Assembly: GCA_013115135.1 (NCBI GenBank)
Contig: JABANP010000019.1
Span: 230,218 to 294,217 of the forward strand
Direction of reading: 5' to 3'
Origin: Perkinsus olseni
Lineage: Eukaryota > Perkinsozoa > Perkinsida > Perkinsidae
Length of the DNA: 64,000 nucleotides
Positions 11,201-20,984 of the stretch are shown here, in pieces; position 1 is the stretch's first letter; each line of letters starts with the position of its first letter. The translations under genes and the position numbers were made by a program. The notes under the pieces were generated by a model. The model had not been told where the DNA came from. It worked only from the letters and a program-made list of their open reading frames with translations, and searched no databases.

Positions 11201-11498
11201 GTAGGGCCGCGTCCGTTTGGGGAGTGCGTCATCAGCTGGTGGTCAGCTATCTCCAAGGGATGCAAAGCCTCGTCGTCCGCATCAACCCCCGAATGTAGAC
11301 CGGACTGTCAGTAGGGCTGCCCCGGAGCCCCGAGCTCAAAGGACCGAGACTTTCTTGCCGTCTGTACGTATGCCTGCTCCTTCGCAGGAGTCGTTCCATG
11401 CTATTTCCTCATCAGACCGCCGCCGCCGCCCCACCGGTGGCTCCCGTCGGTCTACCAGAACCCCCACGATCCTCGAGGAGCACCGCCCCCTTGGCTGA
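8278..11498 (+). CDS. Acidic, tryptophan-rich low-complexity protein with C-terminal coiled coil
   Basis: I do not recognise a family. Many exons join with 40-52 nt introns (for example around 8860, 8970, 9235, 10060, 10335, 10550 and 10660). The order is: an acidic region (about 8300-9020, Glu/Asp/Thr-rich, with repeated GDDTG units); a helical segment (LDAVKEAMVKITTQLEED, then LAETNALWQEFEKY). Next is a Lys/Gly/Trp-rich region (about 9370-10160) with more than a dozen spaced Trp (TWNQNGNW, NWGYDGG, GGWKKGGDNW, WKAWGKSG, SWGKEE). A Pro/Ala stretch and a coiled coil (IAEMERRHYEEMQSQMRYM, about 10775-10835) follow. The end is a Tyr/Arg-rich and Pro-rich tail. The composition suits a scaffold or condensate protein, and the W-G pairs resemble Argonaute-hook platforms. 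The start may lie upstream, and a +1 frame break sits near 9825-9835. The end could instead be near 11568 through another splice. Confidence 0.6.
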
Positions 11499-11891
11499 GG
11501 AGGCTTTGTCGGTTGATAACGCCATGCAGGCCTTTAGACAGGACGGGGCCCGCGGGTCGTATCAGTGAATTAATATCTCACAGCTCTTCCGAATGGTAGC
11601 TAGTTGAAGGACTTTTAAGTTGACTACTGCTGCTGCCTCCTGTGCTGATGTCTGGATGTCGTAGTAGTCGGATTTTTATTGAGTTTCTTGACGTAGTCGC
11701 CTCCGCCTTGAGTTACAACTACCCGCACGCCAGCAGGGGCGATGGTTGTTGAATCTCCAGTTTAGCGCTCGTCTGTGCTTTCGCCGCACCATTTATGGCT
11801 TTATGGTTTCATGTTTTGACGCAGTGGGTTAGCCTCGGGGCCGTAGCTCTTGCTGTTGTAGCTTGTTCGTCCCCACTTTTCCCCTAGTGGG
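11499..11891. other. Intergenic between two plus-strand genes
   Basis: No coding texture is seen on either strand. It should contain the terminator of the W-rich gene and the promoter of the PHD gene. I recognise no specific signal. Confidence 0.4.
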
Positions 11892-14366
11892 GTGATGGAC
11901 TCGCCGATCGTCACTGCCGACGTGCAATGGCAACAGCAGCAGCAGGACCAGCTCCCACCTTTCGTCAATTCCACCGTCAAGAATCCTCCTCCAAGCTCGT
12001 GGCTTCCAAACGTCGCTCCTGTCACCGCCGCTGCCGCCGGCGGGAAAGGCCTCACTACTCCAACAAGCAGCAGCCCTCTCTTCGCTAAGGAGGGTACTGT
12101 CGATGGCAGTGTGGACGACTCGAGGCTCGGGAGCAGCAGCACCACGGTGCAGAAGAAAAAGAAGCATAAGCGGAAGAAACATCGTCATAGGGATGATGAG
12201 GCTGATGGGGAGCTGCGGTCACCTAGGAAAAAGCACAAGAAGAAACGGCGAGTCCGAGACATACTCGGCAAGTCCCCGAGGCTATCCGAGCTGGATGATT
12301 CTGCTGAGCCCTCCACCTCCCTTGCATTCGGCGAGGGTAGTGGATCTGAATATGATGACGAAGAGATAGCCTTGGAGAGTGCACGGAGGCTCTGGTTGGA
12401 AGTGCGTAACGAGGAGCCTTCCCCGGCTCTGATAGCCCCTGCGATGGAGCTCCTTGGCAGGGCTGTGAATGCCGCTGCTGTCCCGCCCGTCAACCCCATT
12501 TGTTTCCCACAGTCTGCTTCAATGTGGCCTGGCGGTGGTGGTGGTGTGAGGCGGCCTCCGATACAGGGATGGGCCATCCAGTTGGAGGCAGCGGGCCAAG
12601 ATCCGATCGATGCGACCGCCGGTACCAGCCCAGTACGGGTCGAGGCGGCCATAACCCTTCCCTGTGCCAGCCAGATGAAGCCTGGTGCTCAGTATGGTCG
12701 TTACATGCGGGAGGAGCCCCCACCACTGACGCCGGAAATGCTCTGGCTCACTGTGGATGGGGAAAGCATCGCCCCGGCGAGGGTATCCGAGGGAGCTGCC
12801 GGCCTGTCCGTGCATTGTTCGGGAGTGGCCCCCGACCCGCGGCCTGAGTCTCTCACGGAAGCGCAGATTCTCAGGATTCGACTGCGGGAAGTTGTCGAGC
12901 GGAAAAGGGAGATGGCAAGAAGGGCGAAGGACAGGGCGGAGTCCTTCACCGTCGCCCGTAGGTCAGTGAACGCTCCGGCGGTTGAGACGATGAAGGCTTT
13001 GATGAGGGCCCGGCCTCCTCCGATGAATGTATATCCTCATAATGCAGATCTCAAGCCAACCTTTGGAGTCACAACCAGCGACGACCCTGCTGGAGACACG
13101 AGCTTCCTGGTCTGTTCGATATGCCTGGGCCCGGATCTGGCGAGGGGTAACCAAATGGTAGTTTGTTCTAACTGCGGGGTGGCCGGTCATCAGTACTGCT
13201 ACGAGATCAATAGGATTTACGACGAGGACTCTTGGCTGTGTCGCTTGTGCTCTGCCCTCGAGAATGGGGATGCCAGCGAGTCGGACGATCTGGATTGCTT
13301 TCTCTGTGGCGGCGACAGGCGCTGTCTTGGTGGCGGCCTGATGACGTCGGTGATGCTACAAGGGACCATTCGCTGGATCCACGTCAGATGTGGAATGTTC
13401 GCATGGAAGTGTCGGTCGATTCCGGACGTCGAGCGAGCTGCTATGCGATTGCCTCAGTCCGAGTCGGCGACTCCTGTATGTACCATATGCGACAAGGCTG
13501 TGGGGGAGACTGTCAAATGCGGCTCGACAGGATGCTCTCGACACTTCCACGTCAGCTGTGCTACGCGCAACGCTCTCACAGTCCCCGAGGCGGCTGATCA
13601 TAACTGGCTCATCTACTGCCGTCAGCACATGGCCGATGCTGATAGCTTCGGCACCATTGGGAAGCTTACCAAGGCCATTGCTGCCTCGCCCTATGCTGAG
13701 CAGACAGAAGGAGGGTTCGCCGCGGCCATCGCCAACAGTGCAGCGGCTCCAATGGTCGATGAGGCTTATGGTCTTTACCGAGATGTCGACGCGGAGGATC
13801 TCTGGCTCGCCTGGATGGACCCTGGCGAGACCGTGAACGAATCAACCACGCCCAAGGCCGCCGTAGACCGTCCTTCCAGTTTGACAACTCCCTCCACTGC
13901 ACCACCTCCAGCCACTGGCCGTACTAATGCAAGCCCTGTTGGAAATGCCAGTTCGTTGAGGAAGGCGTGCGTTATGTGCTTGCACACTGATGGCGATCTG
14001 GTTGACATCCCTGGGGGCCCCGGCGTTCCTCCTGGGTGCTCGGCTAAGCTTCATCCTCGATGCGCCCATTGGATGGGTTTGGCCCCGGTTTTCAATTTCC
14101 ACGACCTCCGCCAGGGGTCCGTCATACGGCCCCGTAATTTTCTTCAGTCTTGTCACTATTGCAATAGTGTCCTCGGTATCACTATGAAGTGCTCCAAGTG
14201 CAACAAGAGTTTTCATCCTCACTGTGCTGCCAAGAACGGTTGTATCGTGAGAGTGGAGGACTACGAGTCGGGCATCCAGCTGTCTGGTCGATCTGCCGAG
14301 CTCTGGCTCTCGAGGAGAACTGTCAAAGGAGGATTTTCTGTCTGGGTCGATTGTGATGCACATTAG
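11892..14366 (+). CDS. PHD and extended-PHD finger chromatin protein
   Basis: An uninterrupted 824-residue ORF; the ATG at 11892 is the first in frame. Family role: PHD and extended PHD (PHD-zinc knuckle-PHD) modules read histone tails, as in the BRPF/Jade/NTO1 scaffolds of acetyltransferase complexes. Residues 1-150 are low complexity with a basic KKKKHKRKKHRH-type stretch likely to direct it to the nucleus. A PHD finger lies at about 405-455 (SICLGPDLARGNQMVVC ... GHQYCY ... WLCRLC). An extended PHD follows at about 463-580 (CFLCGGD ... WIHVRCGMFAW ... CTICDKAVG ... HFHVSCA ... YCRQH). A second such zinc module lies at about 690-790 (CVMCLHTDG ... LHPRCAHW ... CHYCNS ... CSKCNKSFHPHCA). I see no bromodomain or PWWP domain. 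Long genes here usually have introns, so a single exon is unusual. Confidence 0.85.
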   Translation: MMDSPIVTADVQWQQQQQDQLPPFVNSTVKNPPPSSWLPNVAPVTAAAAGGKGLTTPTSSSPLFAKEGTVDGSVDDSRLGSSSTTVQKKKKHKRKKHRHRDDEADGELRSPRKKHKKKRRVRDILGKSPRLSELDDSAEPSTSLAFGEGSGSEYDDEEIALESARRLWLEVRNEEPSPALIAPAMELLGRAVNAAAVPPVNPICFPQSASMWPGGGGGVRRPPIQGWAIQLEAAGQDPIDATAGTSPVRVEAAITLPCASQMKPGAQYGRYMREEPPPLTPEMLWLTVDGESIAPARVSEGAAGLSVHCSGVAPDPRPESLTEAQILRIRLREVVERKREMARRAKDRAESFTVARRSVNAPAVETMKALMRARPPPMNVYPHNADLKPTFGVTTSDDPAGDTSFLVCSICLGPDLARGNQMVVCSNCGVAGHQYCYEINRIYDEDSWLCRLCSALENGDASESDDLDCFLCGGDRRCLGGGLMTSVMLQGTIRWIHVRCGMFAWKCRSIPDVERAAMRLPQSESATPVCTICDKAVGETVKCGSTGCSRHFHVSCATRNALTVPEAADHNWLIYCRQHMADADSFGTIGKLTKAIAASPYAEQTEGGFAAAIANSAAAPMVDEAYGLYRDVDAEDLWLAWMDPGETVNESTTPKAAVDRPSSLTTPSTAPPPATGRTNASPVGNASSLRKACVMCLHTDGDLVDIPGGPGVPPGCSAKLHPRCAHWMGLAPVFNFHDLRQGSVIRPRNFLQSCHYCNSVLGITMKCSKCNKSFHPHCAAKNGCIVRVEDYESGIQLSGRSAELWLSRRTVKGGFSVWVDCDAH

Positions 14367-14664
14367 TAAAATATTGATATCCATTTATGTAATTCTCCAT
14401 AATTACTATTCATATGGAGTCGCCTCGTACCATTATCTCGTTACATTTGTTTCATCACCACTGAGGGGGTTGCGCGTAGTGCCGACAGATGACGATCTTC
14501 GAAAGGCTCCCAACGGGGGCAGATAACACTAGCCCGCTACTCGCCATCTGGTTGCCGCCCTCGAGCCCAGAGCGGCCAGAGAACAGGACAGAAACCCGAA
14601 GCACTTGAGAACGCAACAAAGGTTTGAATGAATAATCTACATTGAATTGTAACGGTGCAAACTA
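14367..14664. other. Convergent 3' intergenic gap
   Basis: About 300 bp between the 3' ends of the PHD and SET genes. The sequence after 14366 is AT-rich with AATATT-type words. I see no gene. Confidence 0.4.
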
Positions 14665-15666
14665 TCATCCACCGAATGTTTTGGGATCATCAATCACGTT
14701 AACCGCCCGCGGTAGAGACACCATCACATCCTCCTCGCTGAAGAAGCCGATCGGGTACCTCCAGGTGACAGGCTCACCAACTGATATGTCTCTCAATGCC
14801 TTAACACACAATCCACCATCATGAGCTCTCAGCTGAGCATTAGGACTTGTCGAGTGGTTCACCAGATACCACAGGTCCCCACCGCCGATGGGGTCGGCCA
14901 TGTCGAAGGTTTCACGGTTGTAGTAGAGGGACATGCCGCCACGGCTCTCGTGGATCATCGTCAGGAAGCAGTGCTCCGGATGGCCACGCTTGCGAAGTTT
15001 GTCTATGTCGGCATGGCTGTCGATGCTGTACTTAGTGACCTTCGAGAAGACGATGCACTCCCCCTCTTCGAACGATCTCGAGGCAATGAGCACCCGACCA
15101 CAGTCTTGATGGTCCACAACACGGAGGCCCATGGCCCTGAGTAGGCCAGAGTGCTTCTCGTCGAGGGGGCTCGCCGGCAGCTCGACTATCGCCCGTCGGC
15201 TTCTGCTACTAGGTGAGCGCAACATTGCCAACGAAGGGCCCTTCTTCTGAGCGGTCACCGCCCTCAAGAGAGCGAAGTCAGAGGGAGCAGGAGATGTATC
15301 ATCACCAGCCTTGAGAATAGCAGCAGTTGTGCGACAAGACGTCAGCCAGACGGACTTGCTTTGATGGCAGAACGCGAGGGGCTTCTCGTCTTGTTGAAGT
15401 AGCAAACACTTGGCGGAGTTTGGCCACCATGTACCCCAACGGGTCCGCTTTTCTCGGTTCTCCACACTTCCATCGTCCTTCAAGATGACGTACTCTATCT
15501 GAGATTTACCAACTCTATAGGGGAGCTCGATAACGGCCAGAGTTGCAGGGCACTTGGCGAAGTTTTTGGAGATGGTCTGGTAGGCCTGCAAGCTGAGCAC
15601 AGCATCGGCGTCAGCTGGCTTGACCATAGCGTGATGATAAACCAACCTGCGACCCGCAGGGAGCAT
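14665..15666 (-). CDS. SET-domain protein (probable lysine methyltransferase)
   Basis: A single 333-residue ORF from the ATG at 15666. The SET fold occupies about residues 178-325. GLRVVDHQDCGRVLIASRS gives the opening strands, and the insert contains IDSHADIDKLRK. LVNHSTSPNAQL carries the NHxxxPN SAM-pocket motif (near 14860). The closing strand KALRDISVGEPVTWRYPIGF has Tyr in the place of the catalytic tyrosine (near 14755). The N-terminal 170 residues match no domain I know. There is no visible pre-SET or post-SET cysteine cluster, so the enzyme may act on a non-histone substrate. It is convergent with the PHD gene. Confidence 0.82.
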   Translation of the reverse strand: MLPAGRRLVYHHAMVKPADADAVLSLQAYQTISKNFAKCPATLAVIELPYRVGKSQIEYVILKDDGSVENREKRTRWGTWWPNSAKCLLLQQDEKPLAFCHQSKSVWLTSCRTTAAILKAGDDTSPAPSDFALLRAVTAQKKGPSLAMLRSPSSRSRRAIVELPASPLDEKHSGLLRAMGLRVVDHQDCGRVLIASRSFEEGECIVFSKVTKYSIDSHADIDKLRKRGHPEHCFLTMIHESRGGMSLYYNRETFDMADPIGGGDLWYLVNHSTSPNAQLRAHDGGLCVKALRDISVGEPVTWRYPIGFFSEEDVMVSLPRAVNVIDDPKTFGG

Positions 15667-15749
15667 GGTTTGATTTGCCCTAACGTAACGCCTCTATTAA
15701 CAACACAACGAAAAGGGAGGTTCAAAATCCAGGGTTTGTGGTACTGACG

Positions 15750-17952
15750 TTAGAAACACTTCCGATGAACAATGCGAGCACCGTGCTCGGCGTACTCCTT
15801 CGGGGTTATCACAAGGGAGGAAAAACCTGCAAAGGCCTGCGAGGCGATGTAGTGCGGCAATGCTCACTTCCCATGCTTCCCACTATCGAACCACCCAGCC
15901 ACGGACAGTATCCTCGTTCCCCACCAGAGGCCACGGTGGGGAATCCAGAGCCGCCCATCACACGGACCTGAGACCTCGAGGATCGAGCGACCGATGAACG
16001 ACACGGAGGACACCCACCTTGCCGTCGCGCAGGCACATCGCGAAGTCCTTCTGCAAGCGCTCCACGAGTCCAAGTGTCTGAATAGTAGGATCTTACGACA
16101 TCAATAGCCATCGGTTCCCTCCCACCTGTGAAGCTTGCCCTGATAATATCACGGACTGGGAAACCGCGTTGACAGCCGAGGCCGGCTCGGAGGACTTCGA
16201 GAAGGCGCCCAGGGATTTCTCCACCATAGAGGGAAGCTCTGATGAGGCACGACTCCTCGCTGACGTTTGCAGACGTGGATCCTCATACCTCCAATGATCT
16301 GCTCGATGGCGTCACTCTTCCAGGCCCCAGGGACAGCAGTACCATCAGGTAGGCTCGCTTGGACCGGGCCTAGGAAGAGGTCGAATGATTCGAAGCCAAG
16401 GGCGGCGTCGGGCTTACTGTGCTCCTCTCGAGCTACACAACTCTGCATCTTCGTCATCTCAGCCATGCTACAGAGCGCCAATTCCGTTCCAGTCAGCATC
16501 CCGCCATTCTCTGAGCGGGCGGGAAGAGTTGATAGACCCATGTGTCGGCCCAGGTCGAAGAGGCGGCCCGCCAGGCGCAGATCTTCCGGCGGCCGGTGAG
16601 CTTCCTCGGCCAGGATCTGTATGAGGGAGAATTATCGAGATTATGTTTACATGAAGGCTGGACGACAACGCTGACGATTGGGCGTGGTATGCCGATCGAA
16701 TCTTGGACACGCGAGCACCGTCAGCACTGCGAAGGGTATCACTCCCTCTAACTCTCTAAGACGAGAAGGGAAGCCCCACCCACCTGAGCTGCTATGTACT
16801 CATCCATGGTTCTGCCGCCCTTGTGGCAGTGCCGTGCAGTACAGGGCACTGTGTATCCTGAGCTCACCACTGACGCCGACACAAAACTCTCCACCTACAG
16901 AAGAACGTGGTCCAATGAGCAGAAGTGGGGGGACTCACCCATGCCAACGTAGATACCAGAGGTCTTGCCGTTGGCGAAGAGGGCAAGTGGCGGTCGCTTC
17001 CCCACCAAGACACCAGCCTGTGATGCCTTCTCGTACAAAACCTGCAGAGGGTGGAACTCCGTGGCTTCCCTCCACGCCTCTGGACGGATCCTTATAAGCG
17101 CAGCGGTGTGCAACGGAGAAGCGAGGAGACGAAGTCGCTCTGGCTGTAGTCTTCGGACTCACATCCTCCATCATTATCTCCAACAGCCTCTCCCTAGCCT
17201 TCTCACTGAGGAACTCATGGGAGCTGATCAACACTGATTGGAGGGCGTTGCCACCATTGAGGCAAAACTCTAGTCCAGGGCGGCCGGAGAACAGGACCGA
17301 CTCGAGCATCTGAGGTAAAGATGCCAAGTCAAAGGCACGCCGAGTGGACCTACCTGTTTCAAATTATCCTCATCACCGATCTCAACCGACTGCGAAGTGC
17401 TATCATATGACAGAACGCTCCCTGTGGCGAACCTAGCCGAGAGGATCCCTTAGATCAGTGATAATGGCATTACTGTCGATCAGTATCATGCTCTAGGGCC
17501 GATAAGGCGGCGTAGTTAACCGGCCACTCGAAGTCGGCAGGGCTGCTGCTCGTTCCAGTCGAAGCCATCGCTGCATCGCCGTCGCTGTCCACGGGTGTCC
17601 TGAGCTCACATGCTAACCCACCACTGATCCTACTGGTATACATACTCGGATGCGCTTCACGTGAGTTCACTTTGCATCGCAGTGGAGATTGCGCTCATGA
17701 TTACCGCCCAATACAAATTATTACCTTCGCCGGACTGTTGTTGACTCGACCAGCCTCGGACGATCGTCTCCTGCATACCCAGCCCGGAGTGAAGTGCAGC
17801 TGAAAGAACCACTAGTGCGTCACCGGGCCACGAAATGCTCAACCCTCGTGGAGAAATCCTCCCCCTTGAAAGTCTCACCCGAAGTCTATAACCGCGACAT
17901 GGGACGGAGGGGCTGCCAGAGGCGGAGGGGAGGAGGGCGCATTCAAGGACAT
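15750..17952 (-). CDS. Actin-family protein (divergent actin or actin-related protein)
   Basis: Multi-exon. The start at 17952 gives MSLNAPSSPPPLAAPP, a Pro/Ser extension, followed by the nucleotide-binding strand AVIDFG, then RAGYAGDDRPR (actin: KAGFAGDDAPR). Middle exons carry FEWPVNYAALSALEHDT (near 17500) and FANGKTSGIYVGMGES, equivalent to the phosphate-2 loop (about 16935-17000). AVAEMTKMQSCVARE and ASLPDG lie near 16350-16480, and VSQSVILSGQASQ (actin: ANTVLSGG) near 16130-16170. The last exons give WLGGSIVGSM and end ITPKEYAEHGARIVHRKCF at 15750, the classic actin C-terminus. Resolved introns are 49 nt (near 16250) and about 39 nt (near 15860). The HRKCF end favours the actin/Arp1 side of the family. 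The changes in the phosphate loops and the N-terminal extension mark it as divergent. Confidence 0.85.
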
Positions 17953-18042
17953 GGCTCGGGGAAAACTCGAACGACGCTGAGCCGTGGCGATGTGAAAAGG
18001 CGAACTCAAGAGCGCTCATAATGAAAATGATGACACGTGAAA

Positions 18043-18923
18043 TCAAAACTCTTCAGGATCGACATTCTCGAGGACGTCCTCCAGCACGTCGTCTACATCA
18101 CCACCGGGCCGGGCCCGCCGAGTCGCTCCTCGGCGCAAAAACGGCAAAAAGTCGCGGAGCTCGGTGGCCTGTCCGTCGGCTGTATCGTATATGAATTCCA
18201 TGGCTTGCCGCAGGCTGGACTGGAGGCTCCCCTTGTCCACTACAAACAAGTACCTGAGCTCATACGAGGTAGAGACTGGCAACGCTCTACTGTTGCGGAC
18301 ACTAGTACATGACGACTGCCCAGACGAAGCCTGCAAGGTACCGATACATGGGGGCGTCTGGAAGACGCCCTTGATTCACTTGATGATGGACCGACCCTGA
18401 CAGCAGTCATCACACCGTGACAACAGTCCTGATCCCGTCAACAGAATGAGGTCAGCCCTTAGACGGAGGCCCCCTTACTACCGACAGTGATCCTTGATAA
18501 TAAGTACAAAGTGACCTGGTAGCTGATCGCCGTCTTATGACGACCCCACGTCAAGCAGCCGGCGACGAAACCCGCCACGGCCGGATTGAATTTCGCTGCT
18601 CCCAAGATTCGGTCCATAAAACCCCTCAGTAGCGTATACGTGAATGCATAGGAGCCGAGGCTGACGCCGTGCTCTCGAGCACTCTGCAGGATCCATTTGA
18701 CGTTCTCCTTAGGTGTCCTATGACCACCATACAGAGCGGTCATGACCACGCAGTGAGCCAAGCGTAACTTGGCGGCGTACTCGAACCCATTACGAGCGCT
18801 AAGGCAGGCGGCGAGAAGGCACTCTTTGACGGTCGGGTGCGGAATCGGCGGGGGCCTCGGCAGCCTCGAGGGCTGGTCGGGCATGACTAGAGACAGAACT
18901 GGAACAGGTCGCTCGTTCCCCAC
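18043..18923 (-). CDS. PXMP4: Peroxisomal membrane protein 4 (PMP24)
   Basis: A Tim17/Tim22/PMP24-family membrane protein of peroxisomes; its molecular role is not settled. Exon 1 from the ATG at 18923 has a Pro-rich head, then ECLLAACLSARNGFEYAAK, MTALYGGHRTPKENVK and FTYTLLRGFMDRILGAAK. It ends in a glycine-rich membrane segment, FVAGCLTWG, followed by ISYQVTLYLLSRI. A second short exon gives GFVWAVVMY. After a 54 nt intron (GTACTA...CTCAG) the last exon gives LFVVDKGSLQSSLRQAMEF and an acidic tail ending NVDPEEF. The order and the TLQPSLQSSM-like C-terminal motif match PXMP4 closely. The acidic C-terminal extension is lineage-specific. Confidence 0.87.
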
Positions 18924-19066
18924 TGAGGCACTGGTGGACCAAAGGCGTCGATGTGCGAAACTTGGATTGGCAGTAGTAGGTTACGCGATAAGAGAAGTAG
19001 TTTACTAAGGATAGTACAGCGCATGACAGTCGTTATATAAAGACAATTACTACAAGCAACGCTCCG

Positions 19067-20984
19067 TCATCGATTGGCGGCTTCTCCATTCCATTCACCA
19101 GGGGCCGTTGTCGACTCAGTAGCGGTAGTTTCTCCTTCCTCCTGGGCCGGCCGATGCACCGAAACAACTTCACTGCCGTTGACGACATAAAGACCCTTAG
19201 AGTCCATCCTGAACATCCCCAGCACATGGCCAGTCAGAGTCACCGTCCCTAGGGGGCGTCCACCGTCGGCCGCTGAGTGCCACTTCACAATACGGTTGTC
19301 CCAGGCACACAGAACAGAGCCATTCCCGCCAAGCCCTGCACCCATGCACCACACCGGCGTCTCAGCTTGAAGGCACATGCGACGCTTATACTTGCACGTT
19401 CGTTGTTCCCGCTCCCGACGACCACCGACCAACCGCACCGCCTCCGACCCTTCATCATGGTCCTCACGGAACACCATGCACGCGGCGCTCTCTATCCCCA
19501 GCACATTACCGTCGTGCCAGTCAACGCCCAGTAGCCGCTCACCGTGGCCCCGGGGCCAATTTATGGAATGGCCAACTCTGAGCGGGGTCCCTAGAGTATC
19601 CCACTGAAGCAAGAAGACGCGAAACTCGGACCCTCGGGCTACTCCCGCGGCCAGCCCCCGGCCGTCATCGCGCCATCGCAGACAGGAGACAGGCGTGGAC
19701 CCCACCCCCGGTAGCTTGAGCTTAGCCAGGATCTCAATCGCATTGGCATCTCTGTTAGGACAGGCTATACAAACATTAGATTTTCGGTTACCAATGGCCA
19801 CACAGTTAGTGTTGACTAACCGCCCCACATCTGATGACGCGTAGGGAGCCATTACCCCTTCATGGCTGGTCTCACGTGCTGCCAGCCGATCCGGGTATCT
19901 GATGCCAAGAGAAAATACTGCCCATCTCAAGAAGAAGGCTCATCGCTCCTTGGTTAGAGCAGTGGACGCCCGTGCAAGGCCGATCGCGGTGACCTCGCCA
20001 CGCCACAGTACACAGTGGACAACAATCCCATGACAGTGATCGTCTCAGTGTGTGAATCTCGACCACATTTCCGAGAGCTCCAAATTCTCCCCACGACGAA
20101 GCAGCACAGTTCACTCTGTTCCCCCATTTAATAGTACCCGATCCAGTGACCGAAGGATGTCCCAACCCAGACTCCTTCCAAAGTGTCCGTCCGCCGTGAC
20201 ACCATCGGTATGGCGAAGTGGATCTGCTCGCATGGTGGGAACGATGGCGGGGGCTGCAGAGAAAAACACAAGGACTTCCTGCGGCATCGATCATGAAAGG
20301 CATCCCCCTTATATCCAGCTATAAGATACTAAGTGTTTAAACCAACGATCGACTGGCCCGGCCCCAACAGCGGTTTCTGTTCGCGAACGAGCCCCGAAGG
20401 CCTTTCACCCGCGAGACACAGCGAAGCTACGACTCCTCCGTCGGCATCCACCCAAATCTACTTACGAAGATAGCCTTAACGAAGAGTACGTCCTCGTGTG
20501 CCACACGGTTCATGGCCTTCCATATCCGAACAACTCCATCGGACGCCCCAGTGGCGATGTATCCGCCGTAGTAGGCCACGCTGACCACCCCAAGCGCTGG
20601 AGCTGCCTTGTCAGACCCCGACTCTGTGAACTCAGCAAACACATGAGTGTGGCAAAGCACAGTCTTAGGCTCTGAGCTGGCGGTATCCCAGACAGCTGCG
20701 ATGCCGTCACTCGTCCCTACTATCAAGTGCGCCTCATCCAGCACTTGCCAGCATAAAACAATACCACCATGCAAATCCAAGGATTCGCCGAAAGTGCGGT
20801 ATGGACGACAAGAGGAGGCAAGCCCAGTGGAACACGGCTGAAATCCCGTGTATATACCAGGCTGGCAGACGAAGCCTCCATGGCCCTCACTCGCTATTAG
20901 AGATGGGGATGGAGGGTCGGCTACAGGCAGCCGCTTTCCGTCGTGGGGGCGAGTAGCCGAGGTCCGTGGCCCCCGCCGAGCCAT
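19067..20984 (-). CDS. WD40-repeat protein
   Basis: Several exons. The start is the ATG at 20984 (MARRGPRTSATRPHDGKRL). WD-type blades visible are LHGGIVLCWQVLDEAHLIVG then TSDGIAAVWDTAS (about 20690-20790); VVSVAYYGGYIATGASDG then VVRIWKA (about 20515-20590); and DHCHGIVVHCVLWRGEVTAI (near 20000). SCLRWRDDGRGLAAGVARG (about 19640-19690) and CAWDNRIVKWHSA (near 19290) follow. The protein ends at 19067 after a Glu/Thr-rich tail. The exon junction between 19930 and 20010 is not resolved. WD40 propellers are docking platforms; nothing here names the complex. Confidence 0.7.
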
